From contig JADJTT010000012.1 of the NCBI GenBank assembly GCA_016711045.1, positions 1 through 64,000 on the forward strand: a DNA stretch of 64,000 bases. Direction: 5' to 3'. Positions 26,977 to 35,448 of the stretch are shown here, in pieces. Each line of letters begins with the position of its first letter. The stretch's first letter is position 1. The notes beneath the pieces are model-generated. The model did no database searches. It was given only the letters and a program-made list of their open reading frames with translations, and had not been told where the DNA came from. This DNA is from Saprospirales bacterium. GTDB taxonomy: Bacteria; Bacteroidota; Bacteroidia; Chitinophagales; Saprospiraceae. The position numbers and the translations under genes were made by a program.

Positions 26977-29706
26977 CTATTCGCTTGTCTTCACCACCTT
27001 CTTCGAATATACCCTCCCTCCTTCCATCCGAAGGGTAAGTACGTAATTCCCATCTGGAAATGCGGAAAGATCAATGGCCTCCTTCAATTCGGAAACTCCA
27101 CGCAGTGTATTGGATAGGAGCCGATTGCCGAGCAGGTCATAAATTTCCAATTCCACATCCTGTCTTTCGGGCAAGGTTCCTCGAAGCGAAAAAAAGCCGG
27201 GAGTCGGATTGGGAAACAACTCCAGTTCGACCAGAGGGAGCGCTTCTTCGGTCGAACTAAATAACGTAAATTCAAACCAATTCATATTGAAATTGGGCTG
27301 CGTAATGGCTATACGGATATGGTGCAGCCCTGCGGGGAGGTCCACCAATTTGCCGGTGGTAGCCCAGGTCTGCCACCCCCCTGTGGGCGGGAAGGTGACG
27401 AGATGGAGGACCGTGGCCCCTCCCCCCGCATCTATTTTCTGCAGCTGTAGGCCCCCGGTTGCACTTTGGGACGCGGTGCGGTAGAATACCTTATAGAATC
27501 CAGCCTGAGCCACATTGATATAATAATCCAGATAATCACCGCTATCCAGGTAGCCGATGTTTTGCCCGCCGCCCACATCGGTGGTATTTTCCAGTACGAT
27601 ACCGGATTGGAAAAAGAAATCTTCTGCTTCCACTTTGCCCGGTACGGCATGGACGATAGCTATCGTGTTTTTTACGAGTTCCATGGTAAAAGCACTCAAT
27701 GGGGTACCATCCAGGGCGAAGATCTGATTTCCCGAATAGGAGATCTTAATGACTTCGCTGGATTTGAACGTGTGATCTACCGTGAAGGTAATGATCCGGG
27801 TATTCTGCGTATTCAGTACTGCAGCGGTGATGGGGACAGCACTCCCGTTTACGAAGATCTGAAAATTGGCGGGGGAGGAAGGAATGGGAGCCGCCAGGGG
27901 TTTGTTCAAATGGAGTTTCACCGTATGTGCATCCAGGGTAATGGCAGATAGGTAATAGGTGGAAATAGTGGAAGTTGCCTCTTTCTGAATAAACTCCATA
28001 CTGCCTAAATTGAAGCCCGCAGCATCTGCATAAAACCGCAATTTTTTATCGGAAGCATCCAATACGACATTGGGTACGACTACGGTTTGCCAGGTAGTCC
28101 AGCTTCCTGTATTGGGCACATTTGAAACCTGAGAAACGTCGGCATCCCCTATGCCAAAATGGAATTTCCCGTCAGATCCATTCGCAGCTACACGCACGTG
28201 CACGTCGTAGAGTGCGCTTTCCGCTACATCGACGCTATACTGCATCCATTCTCCAGTAGCGATCCAGCCCACATTATATCCATTGGAGTTTACATTGTCA
28301 TTGGTCGCCTCGATGTCGACCCCGTCATTCCGGTACGCCCAGCCGCTATTCCAGGCCGTATAGTTTCCGGTCGATACATGGTAATCGGCCAGGTCGGAGT
28401 CGGAATAGGCAGATCCGACCACTCCCATGTCGAAGTCGGAGGGATAGACCACCCCGGGAATGGCCTGAATAGTATAGGAAATAGCTTCGTCGGAATACAC
28501 TTGACGGAACATCGCATCGATCACATCCCGGTGGAGGGTACAATTTTCCATCTTGAACTGGTCGGCCATGCCCATCAGGGCCGCTTTGGCGACCGCGGCA
28601 CTTGGCTGGGATCCCGATCCATTCCAATAATCCAATAAAGCCTGGTAGCCCGGGGTTTTTTCGATAAATAAGGGCCCTGAGATGGATTCGATCTTCTTCA
28701 TGGGCCACCATGCCCAGCCGATCTGGTTTTCCTCCAAAAGCTTGATGGCATCCCGGAACCAGGTATTGGAATTTTCCCCGGATTCCCCAAAGAAAATGGG
28801 CACATCGAAATTGTTGCGAATGTCTAACACCCACTGAATAGACCCCTGGTCGTTGTAACTCCAGTACTTGTGTGGACCGTAGACTATATTGTCGTCCCAC
28901 GGCGGGGTTAAGCCGGTGAAGTCATTGGCAAACCAGTTGCCCTCAATGATAAGAATATGCTTGGTGTCTATCGCGCGGATGGTGTCGGTGATCGTTTCAT
29001 ACAAATTACGCAATGCCACATTTCCCGACATATTCCAGTTAGGTTCGTTGATAAGGTCGTAGGCAGCGACCCAGGGTTCGTCGACGTACCTTTCGGCCAG
29101 CCGTTTCCAAAGGGCAACTGTTTTGTCCCGGTTGGCCTGACTTTCCCACAGGGAAGGTTTGGAGGGATCGTAATCCGAAATGCCTTGATCATACCCTTGT
29201 CCGCCCGGAGCAGCGTGCAAGTCCAGGATCACATACATTTCGTTTTGGGCACACCAGGAAAGCAGGCTGTCGGTCAATTCGAAGCCCTTGTCCAGCCAGG
29301 TATTTTCCCCGGCTACCGGTTCCTCTTCGATAGGTAAGGTGTAGAGGTTGTAGTGCATGGGGAGACGCACACAGTTGAAGCCCCAGGATTTAAGCGAGTC
29401 GATATCGACTTTTTGCACATGGTTGGTGAGCCAGGTATCATAGAACAAGTCGGTGTCGGCAGGCCCGATCAGTGCCTCGATCTTTGCCCGGAGCTGGTAT
29501 TGGGCGCCTGCAAAATCGGACGTCTGCATCATATAGCCTTCCTGGATCATCCATCCGCCAAGCCCCATTCCTTTCAGGATGACCGTGTCGCCACTTTCAT
29601 TGACAATGGCTTTTCCATTCGTGTGCAAAAAGTTTTGCGCGTGTGTCTGGAAGGAGAAAAGGAGGAGAAAAGACAGCACAGTGGTAATCCGTATAAAAGC
29701 AATCAT
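26977..29706 (-). CDS. Secreted GH5 glycosidase with two CBM6-like domains and T9SS sorting domain
   Basis: 909 residues. Signal peptide (1-24, ending THAQ), GH5 (beta/alpha)8 catalytic domain (about 25-365) with acid/base Glu221 in LINEPNW and nucleophile Glu308 in FFGESGEN, a first carbohydrate-binding CBM6/35-like module (about 415-560), a bacterial Ig-like linker domain (about 565-665), a second CBM6-like module (about 690-815) and a T9SS sorting domain (LELFPNPTPG...VYSKKVVKT). In this locus the likely substrate is a mixed or branched beta-glucan. It is the last gene of the minus-strand polysaccharide cluster. Confidence 0.92.
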   Translation of the reverse strand: MIAFIRITTVLSFLLLFSFQTHAQNFLHTNGKAIVNESGDTVILKGMGLGGWMIQEGYMMQTSDFAGAQYQLRAKIEALIGPADTDLFYDTWLTNHVQKVDIDSLKSWGFNCVRLPMHYNLYTLPIEEEPVAGENTWLDKGFELTDSLLSWCAQNEMYVILDLHAAPGGQGYDQGISDYDPSKPSLWESQANRDKTVALWKRLAERYVDEPWVAAYDLINEPNWNMSGNVALRNLYETITDTIRAIDTKHILIIEGNWFANDFTGLTPPWDDNIVYGPHKYWSYNDQGSIQWVLDIRNNFDVPIFFGESGENSNTWFRDAIKLLEENQIGWAWWPMKKIESISGPLFIEKTPGYQALLDYWNGSGSQPSAAVAKAALMGMADQFKMENCTLHRDVIDAMFRQVYSDEAISYTIQAIPGVVYPSDFDMGVVGSAYSDSDLADYHVSTGNYTAWNSGWAYRNDGVDIEATNDNVNSNGYNVGWIATGEWMQYSVDVAESALYDVHVRVAANGSDGKFHFGIGDADVSQVSNVPNTGSWTTWQTVVVPNVVLDASDKKLRFYADAAGFNLGSMEFIQKEATSTISTYYLSAITLDAHTVKLHLNKPLAAPIPSSPANFQIFVNGSAVPITAAVLNTQNTRIITFTVDHTFKSSEVIKISYSGNQIFALDGTPLSAFTMELVKNTIAIVHAVPGKVEAEDFFFQSGIVLENTTDVGGGQNIGYLDSGDYLDYYINVAQAGFYKVFYRTASQSATGGLQLQKIDAGGGATVLHLVTFPPTGGWQTWATTGKLVDLPAGLHHIRIAITQPNFNMNWFEFTLFSSTEEALPLVELELFPNPTPGFFSLRGTLPERQDVELEIYDLLGNRLLSNTLRGVSELKEAIDLSAFPDGNYVLTLRMEGGRVYSKKVVKTSE

Positions 29707-29709
29707 TTG

Positions 29710-31209
29710 TCATTTTTTATGAAACATAAGTTTCGATGTGTAAATTTCACCGCTCATCTGCAGGGTAAGGAAGAACAACCCGTTTAACCCAGGAAGGGAC
29801 ACTTGCAGGTTAGCTGAATCGACCTGGATCTGCGAAGCATAGACTCTTTCGCCCGTGCTATTGAATAGTTGCAGCGTAACTTCTTCCGATAATTCTTCTT
29901 CAAATTGAATGGTGAATTGGTTATCGGAGACGGGTTGTGGAAAAATGCGGAATGGCAGTCTTTCTTCACGTACTTCGTTTATGGAAACGACTTCATCAGA
30001 CCCGATCTGAAGCCAGTTGAGGTTAAAGCCCGCCACTTTCACGAAAAGGCGCAATCGGTGCAATCCCTGAGTCAGCTCGATAGTGGAAGTCAGGGTATTC
30101 CAATTCTGCCATCCACCCGTTGCCGGGATGGGTATATCCATTACAACGATGCCGTCGAGTTGCACCTCAATGACTCCTGCATTCATGCCTGCAGTGCGGA
30201 GTTTAAAGGGGTAGGTGCCCGCTTCTGAGGCATCGATCTGGTATTCCAGCCAATCGCCAGCATCGGTCCATCCGATATTGGCAAAACCATCGACATCGGC
30301 CGTTACTTGCAATAAAATGCCCTGCATACGAGCATAATTTTCCGCCTCGATGCGGGAAGGTACTGGCACATAAGCAGTGGTGTCATGTACCGGATTAAAA
30401 TTTACATAGAGCTCGCCCAATGGGGTTAACACGCCCGATTCATTTTCGAGCAGGCTGTTAAACGGGCCGTTTGACCGGCTGCTGAACCACGCATACCGGA
30501 AAACACGGGGGTCTTGCTCCATGAGGTCCAGTGCACCGATCATGTAGCCCATTTGGGTGTTCAGGCTGGGGTTGTTCTCCCAACAAGCCAGCTCGGTGAT
30601 CCAGATGGGTAGACCGTATTTTTCAAATAAACCGACATACCAATCGAGGGCGCCCACGTCGCAGGCGTACCAGTGTATCGCGATGTAATCTACCTTACAG
30701 TCCGGGCATTCCGCGAAAAAGGCGTCGAGCCAGGCGGTGGGGTCGTTGTCGTTCGTCGTGCCGGGAATATCGACACACACATCGCAATAATTGACAGCGG
30801 GAGCGACCAGTTCCAGCTGGTAGTCTTCGGCAATAGATTCGAGCGTGGGCCAAATAGCGGCGGCCTGTTGCGGGGTCATGTTGGCCTGCGACACGAAGTT
30901 GGGCTCATTGAATCCGAGCAAATAGTGCACATCCGGATGGTCATCCAAATAGCTGCGCAAGGCAGTTTCGTTGAATCCCCCATTCCAGGTCATGGGCACA
31001 AACTCCACGTTCAGGCTTTGGTAGGTATCAAAAATGCCGGCATCGGGCTGGTGATACCAGTTGTACCACCAGGAAATGCCTTCAGAAAGCACCGCCATAT
31101 CCTCCTGTGAATGATATCCATAAGCGACTCCCTTTTTAGGACTTTTTGTTTGGGCAAAAAGCGAAGCGCTCCAGATGGTCAACAGGAGGAAAAAGATTAA
31201 TTTTTTCAT
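29710..31209 (-). CDS. Secreted GH128-type beta-1,3-glucanase with CBM6-like and T9SS domains
   Basis: 499 residues. Signal peptide (1-19, LFAQ), a glycosyl-hydrolase catalytic-core domain of the GH128 type (about 25-265) with WWYNWYHQPD (47-56), acid/base Glu102 in GFNEPNF and nucleophile Glu206 in WITELACW, then a CBM6-like module (about 285-400) and a T9SS sorting domain (FRIFPQPVSDN...YTSKLMFHKK). GH128 enzymes cut internal beta-1,3-glucosidic bonds. Three bases separate it from the GH5 gene and 14 from the GH3 gene, so the three are likely one transcript. Confidence 0.9.
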   Translation of the reverse strand: MKKLIFFLLLTIWSASLFAQTKSPKKGVAYGYHSQEDMAVLSEGISWWYNWYHQPDAGIFDTYQSLNVEFVPMTWNGGFNETALRSYLDDHPDVHYLLGFNEPNFVSQANMTPQQAAAIWPTLESIAEDYQLELVAPAVNYCDVCVDIPGTTNDNDPTAWLDAFFAECPDCKVDYIAIHWYACDVGALDWYVGLFEKYGLPIWITELACWENNPSLNTQMGYMIGALDLMEQDPRVFRYAWFSSRSNGPFNSLLENESGVLTPLGELYVNFNPVHDTTAYVPVPSRIEAENYARMQGILLQVTADVDGFANIGWTDAGDWLEYQIDASEAGTYPFKLRTAGMNAGVIEVQLDGIVVMDIPIPATGGWQNWNTLTSTIELTQGLHRLRLFVKVAGFNLNWLQIGSDEVVSINEVREERLPFRIFPQPVSDNQFTIQFEEELSEEVTLQLFNSTGERVYASQIQVDSANLQVSLPGLNGLFFLTLQMSGEIYTSKLMFHKK

Positions 31210-31223
31210 GGTAACTCAGTTGA

Positions 31224-33479
31224 TTATTTAAGCATCAATTTCCCCGCTAGCCCCGTTTGGGAGCTACCACCTACCATGATATCAAACTCCCCCGGTTCAA
31301 CGAGGAATTTTCCCGCGTTGTCGTAAAAGCCGAGTTCGGTATTTGTGAGCGTAAAAACCAGGGTCTTGGCTTCACCCGGGTTAAGGGCGAACTTTTGGAA
31401 GCCTTTCAGTTCTTTTACCGGGCGTGCCACACTGGCCACCCTATCCCGGATGTACAATTGGGCCACCTCTTCGCCTTTCATTTTACCCGTATTTTTTACC
31501 GTAACACGGACCTCGATCGCATTCGGGTTGGTATCCTCTATCTGAAGGTCCGCGTATTCAAACTGCGTATAGCTGAGGCCATATCCAAACGGGTACAGTG
31601 GCTTATTCGATTCATCTATGTAGTGGGACCAAAAGACATCCGTCTCTGATGCTGGTCTTCCCGTGTTGTAGTGATTGTAGTAAATAGGCACCTGCCCCAC
31701 ACTTCTCGGAAAGGTCATCGGGAGTTTTCCACTCGGATTGTACGCTCCAAACAATACCTGGGCAATGGCATTGCCGCTCTGCGTACCCAATTGCCAGGCT
31801 TCCACAATAGCAGGCACGTGTTCGTCGGCCCAGGTAATGGCCAGCGGGCGGCCATTCATCAATACGAGGACGATGTGGGGGTTTACCTCAAAAACGGCTT
31901 CTAAAAGCTGTTGTTGGAGGCCAGGGAGATCCAGTTTGGTACGGCTTCTGGCTTCCCCGCTCTGGAATCCGTGTTCACCCAATACCATCACCACTACTTC
32001 TGATTCTTTCGCCAGTTGGATGGCTTCGGCAAATCCACTTGTATCGGTTTCGTTGATTTTTAATTCAAAAACAAAATGTACCAACCCTTCCGTCAGGTCA
32101 GGTCCTTTGGCATATTTGAAATCAGTGGAATAGTTGGAAAGTCCTTCCAGTACGGAAATGGCCGTTCCATCATCCGAGCCAAGGCGCCAACTACCCAGCG
32201 GGCTGGTTTTATCCGCTGCCAACGCGCCGATAACGGCAATTTTTTTCTGGTCCTTTTTCAGGGGTAAAAGCTGATTCTCGTTTTTCAGCAGGACGATCGA
32301 CTTTGTAGCCATCTCTAGTGCAGCGGCCATATGATCCGGATGGTAGAGCAATTCCTTCTCCCTGCTGGGATCGCAATATTTATAGGGATCGTCCATCAAT
32401 CCCAATTTATATTTGACGCGTAATATTCTTCGAACCGCATCATCAATTACTGCCTCTTCCACCTGGCCTTCCTCTACTGCGTTTTTCAGATGTGCGATAT
32501 AGGCATACGACTCCATATCCACATCGGACCCCGCATTGGCAGCCAACTCCGTGGCCTCTCTGAGATCATGGGCAAACCCGTGGTTGACAATCTCTTTCCC
32601 AGAGCCCCAATCTGAAATCACAAAGCCGTCAAAGCCCCATTGGCCTTTCAAAATATCTCGTTGCAGGAACTTATCTGCAGTAGCGGGTATCCCGTTCAAA
32701 ATGTTAAATGCATTCATAAACGCGCACACATTAGCTTCGGCCGCTGCCTTAAAGGGTGGAAGCACAATATTAAAGAGCGTAGAGGTACCGATATCCACCG
32801 TGTTATACTCCCTGCCCGCATCGACAAATCCGTATGCGGCGAAATGCTTGGCGGTAGCCGCAATCGTATTGGGCGCAGACAGGTCATCGCCCTGAAACCC
32901 TTTAACTCTGGCTACGGCCACTTTTGCCCCCAGATAGGGATCTTCTCCGGCGCCTTCCATCACCCGACCCCAACGGGCATCCCTGGAAATATCGACCATA
33001 GGGCCAAATGTCCAGTTGATACCCACCGCAGATGCTTCGATAGCGGCAATCCGGGCCGATTTTTCAATTGCTTCCAGATCCCAGCTCGCTGCTTCAGCCA
33101 AGGGGATAGGAGATAGGGTCTTGTGCCCGTGAATAACGTCAAACCCAAAAATCAATGGAATTCCCAATCTGGACTCGTTTACGACCAATTCCTGGATAGC
33201 TCTTACATTTTCACATCCCCTTACGTTGAGCATGGAACCCACCATGCCATTTTTAAGATGTTCATATTTTACTTTAGCCGCATCTTGCTTGGGAGGAGGA
33301 CCGGTGAACTCCCAAAACCCGCTGTACTGATTCATTTGGCCCACTTTCTCTTCCAGGGTCATGAGGCGCAATAAGGAATCTATTTTTTCTTCCACCCCGG
33401 CTGCTTGTCCAAAAAGGTTCATACTCATAGATAAAATCAATACCAGTCCAAATCCGATCTTTAGGTGATTATTTTTCAT
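31224..33479 (-). CDS. bglX: GH3 beta-glucosidase, periplasmic (BglX-like)
   Basis: 751 residues with the full GH3 layout: signal peptide (about 1-25), N-terminal TIM barrel (LIFGFDVIHGHKT, KHFAAYGFVDAGREYN), nucleophile Asp290 in GFVISDWGSG, C-terminal alpha/beta sandwich (ALEMATKSIVLLKNENQLLPL) and fibronectin-III-like tail (EVRVTVKNTGKMKGEEVAQLYI). It would release glucose from oligosaccharides made by the secreted GH128, GH16 and GH5 enzymes. Without a T9SS domain it is probably periplasmic. A clear signal peptide and the ATG at 33479 fix the start. Confidence 0.93.
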   Translation of the reverse strand: MKNNHLKIGFGLVLILSMSMNLFGQAAGVEEKIDSLLRLMTLEEKVGQMNQYSGFWEFTGPPPKQDAAKVKYEHLKNGMVGSMLNVRGCENVRAIQELVVNESRLGIPLIFGFDVIHGHKTLSPIPLAEAASWDLEAIEKSARIAAIEASAVGINWTFGPMVDISRDARWGRVMEGAGEDPYLGAKVAVARVKGFQGDDLSAPNTIAATAKHFAAYGFVDAGREYNTVDIGTSTLFNIVLPPFKAAAEANVCAFMNAFNILNGIPATADKFLQRDILKGQWGFDGFVISDWGSGKEIVNHGFAHDLREATELAANAGSDVDMESYAYIAHLKNAVEEGQVEEAVIDDAVRRILRVKYKLGLMDDPYKYCDPSREKELLYHPDHMAAALEMATKSIVLLKNENQLLPLKKDQKKIAVIGALAADKTSPLGSWRLGSDDGTAISVLEGLSNYSTDFKYAKGPDLTEGLVHFVFELKINETDTSGFAEAIQLAKESEVVVMVLGEHGFQSGEARSRTKLDLPGLQQQLLEAVFEVNPHIVLVLMNGRPLAITWADEHVPAIVEAWQLGTQSGNAIAQVLFGAYNPSGKLPMTFPRSVGQVPIYYNHYNTGRPASETDVFWSHYIDESNKPLYPFGYGLSYTQFEYADLQIEDTNPNAIEVRVTVKNTGKMKGEEVAQLYIRDRVASVARPVKELKGFQKFALNPGEAKTLVFTLTNTELGFYDNAGKFLVEPGEFDIMVGGSSQTGLAGKLMLK

Positions 33480-33566
33480 TTTGAACGTTTATCAAGTTAA
33501 GTAAAACTGAGTCATCCCGAATTTTAAGTCCGGCATTTTTGACTCACCCACACACCCTTCGCGCCC

Positions 33567-33783
33567 TAATCTTGTAAGGGAGCAGGAAAAAAGTTCCTGT
33601 CCAAGGTGTTTTACATTCTTGTCCCCCGCTGGCGGGGGTAGGGGGTGGACCAATTCGAGCTCCACCTAAGGTAAAGAAAATCAATTCGTTGTGTAATTTC
33701 CACCCCCAACCCCCGCCAGCGGGGGACAAGAGCATACGAATTTCCCCAGACCGGAGCTTCCCACCTGCCCCACTACAAGATTA
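33567..33783. repeat. MITE-like inverted-repeat element, 217 bp
   Basis: Inner arms 33618-33649 and 33699-33730 match at 31 of 32 positions (CTTGTCCCCCGCTGGCGGGG...). Outer arms near 33567 (CTAATCTTGTA) and 33783 (TACAAGATTAG) match at about 18 of 21, with less conserved sequence between. No coding capacity is seen. The form suggests a non-autonomous mobile element or a long structured RNA rather than a plain terminator. Confidence 0.7.
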
Positions 33784-33870
33784 GCTCTCTCCACAGATAA
33801 GGGGCGGGTGCCTGCGCCATAGCTTCAGCACCGGCGCGAGGATGAGTTAGAAATTCCGTGGTTATCAGAA

Positions 33871-33899
33871 CAAAAAAGGGCAGCCCAAAGGCCGCCCCT
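33871..33899 (-). terminator. Rho-independent terminator after GH16
   Basis: Read on the minus strand: GGGCGGCC, loop TTTG, GGCTGCCC, then TTTTTTG. It lies about 50 bases past the GH16 stop and would end the SusC-SusD-lipoprotein-GH16 transcript, separating it from GH3-GH128-GH5. Confidence 0.85.
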
Positions 33900-33950
33900 C
33901 AGGTTATATAAAACCTAAAATCGACTTATTATTTAACCTTGATTCCATTC

Positions 33951-35075
33951 CTAAAACCCCTGAAATACCCGGATGTAGTCTACAACCATTTGTTGAGGGA
34001 ACGTAGTAGATAGATTAGGGTAGCCGGGCCAGTTACCACCCACAGCCACGTTGAAGATGAAAAAGAAATCCTGATGGAATTCACTCAACCCGTCAGGTGT
34101 GATATCTAATGAATTATAGGGCTGGTCATCCAGCAACCATTGAATTTTTTTATCATCCCAAATAATGGAAAAAATGTGAAAATCGTCGTTGAAGATACCA
34201 GAACTCAGCGAAGTATTGCTCCCGTATTGGGCATGCTGCCCGCCGGCATCCGACCAGTGGGCGGTACCGTATACCGTACCTGGTTGGTGCCCGATCATTT
34301 CCATAATATCCGTTTCGCCGCAGGCAGGCCAGCCAACGGAAGAAATATTGCTACCCAGCATCCATAAAGCAGGCCAAATGCCCTGTCCAAAAGGCAATTT
34401 TGCCCGTATATCCACACGGCCATATTTAAATTCAAACTTGTTTTTGGTAGTCAGTCGGGAAGAGGTGTATTGGCTACCCATATAATTTTCTTTCCGGGCT
34501 TCGATGATCAAATTCCCATTGATCACCAGCGTATTATCCGTCCGGTAATATTGTGATTCATTATTTCCCCATCCATTGCCCCCTGTGCCAATCTCAAAAT
34601 TCCAAAAATTGGGGTCCAGAATATCTCCGTCAAATTCATCATGCCAGATCATACTAAATCCACCGGCATCGTCATTCAGCAAAAAGATCGTAGCCTGCGC
34701 GGTACCGATCTTTGCTCCATCTACTGATTCGATCCGGATATAAAAGTCTTCATCCTGCTCCGCATCCTCATCTCCAAGGAGGTTCACCTTGAATTCATTT
34801 ACCAATACCCCTGGTGCAAAAACCACAGGCGTCTCTTCGATTGGAAGGTAGTCTTCATTAGCCTTGGCGCTACCATCATAGGATTTGATATAAGCCGTAA
34901 CAGGGGAGGAAGAAGCCGCAGACAATTGCAGTCGAATATACACGACCCTGTCGCTGTTTCCCTCGTCAACCGAAATTCCTTCGATACTTACTGACGGAAT
35001 TACCGGAGTGGGTTCTTCTGTTTTTGAGCAATTTGTAAGGGTTAGGGCCAACATTAAATAAAAAAGCATCCGCAT
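33951..35075 (-). CDS. GH16 endo-beta-1,3-glucanase (laminarinase) lipoprotein with Calx-beta domain
   Basis: 374 residues. Lipoprotein signal (MRMLFYLMLALTLTNC, lipid Cys16), a Calx-beta-like domain (about 28-135: ISVDEGNSDRVVYIRLQLS...DFYIRIESVDG) and a GH16 jelly-roll catalytic domain (about 140-374). The catalytic E-x-D-x-x-E signature is GETDIMEM (Glu254, Asp256, Glu259), the form with one extra Met found in laminarinases. It is likely surface-anchored and makes the first cuts in beta-1,3-glucan. It is the last gene of the SusC-led transcript, set apart from the lipoprotein gene by two hairpins. Confidence 0.93.
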   Translation of the reverse strand: MRMLFYLMLALTLTNCSKTEEPTPVIPSVSIEGISVDEGNSDRVVYIRLQLSAASSSPVTAYIKSYDGSAKANEDYLPIEETPVVFAPGVLVNEFKVNLLGDEDAEQDEDFYIRIESVDGAKIGTAQATIFLLNDDAGGFSMIWHDEFDGDILDPNFWNFEIGTGGNGWGNNESQYYRTDNTLVINGNLIIEARKENYMGSQYTSSRLTTKNKFEFKYGRVDIRAKLPFGQGIWPALWMLGSNISSVGWPACGETDIMEMIGHQPGTVYGTAHWSDAGGQHAQYGSNTSLSSGIFNDDFHIFSIIWDDKKIQWLLDDQPYNSLDITPDGLSEFHQDFFFIFNVAVGGNWPGYPNLSTTFPQQMVVDYIRVFQGF

Positions 35076-35171
35076 GTGGTTAGGGTTTGTCTATTATCGT
35101 AAACAAAGAAAATGAAGAGCAGAGCGATGATGAAGTGATTGCATCTGCATTTGGTTAAGATTTTATGTATA

Positions 35172-35217
35172 AATAGAACAGTTTTAAGCGCCAGAAGGCG
35201 CAAAAAACTGTTCTATT
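35172..35217. repeat. Intergenic hairpin 1 between surface lipoprotein and GH16
   Basis: AATAGAACAGTTTT (35172-35185) pairs perfectly with AAAACTGTTCTATT (35204-35217), enclosing a smaller GCGCC-AGAA-GGCGC hairpin. It lies in a 373-base gap (35076-35448) in an otherwise tight operon and may attenuate or process the transcript before GH16. No U-run follows on the minus strand that would make it a classic terminator. Confidence 0.7.
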
Positions 35218-35228
35218 ATTCTATATCC

Positions 35229-35268
35229 GTTCAAGTGGCGTCTCCCGTTTAGGAGACGCCGCTTGAAC
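35229..35268. repeat. Intergenic hairpin 2 between surface lipoprotein and GH16
   Basis: A 17-bp stem, GTTCAAGTGGCGTCTCC with GGAGACGCCGCTTGAAC (one mismatch), and a 6-base loop, 11 bases from hairpin 1. On the plus strand it is followed by AAAAA; on the minus strand by ATATAG. The pair of hairpins fits partial termination or mRNA stabilisation, which would lower GH16 expression relative to SusCD; this is inference. The remaining sequence to 35448 shows nothing I can name. Confidence 0.7.
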
Positions 35269-35448
35269 AAAAAGGTCCATCGGATCAGGTACCGTCATTA
35301 GGATTCGGTCCTACTTCGCTACTTCGAGGGAGTCTGCGCCATCGAGGCGCCACACTTTTCCCTCAGCTTCGTCAGACAGTACACTTGCCGAAAAGACAAC
35401 CAAACTAATCGAAATGATTTGCGCTTAATCAGTTGTCTTTCCTTTTCT

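Larger units (their letters stand above)
33480..33950. other. Intergenic region between the two halves of the glucan locus
   Basis: 471 bases without a gene. It holds a large inverted-repeat element (33567-33783) and the terminator of the upstream minus-strand transcript (33871-33899), each listed separately. The 87 bases before GH3 are likely to carry its own promoter, but I cannot point to clear boxes. Confidence 0.6.
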
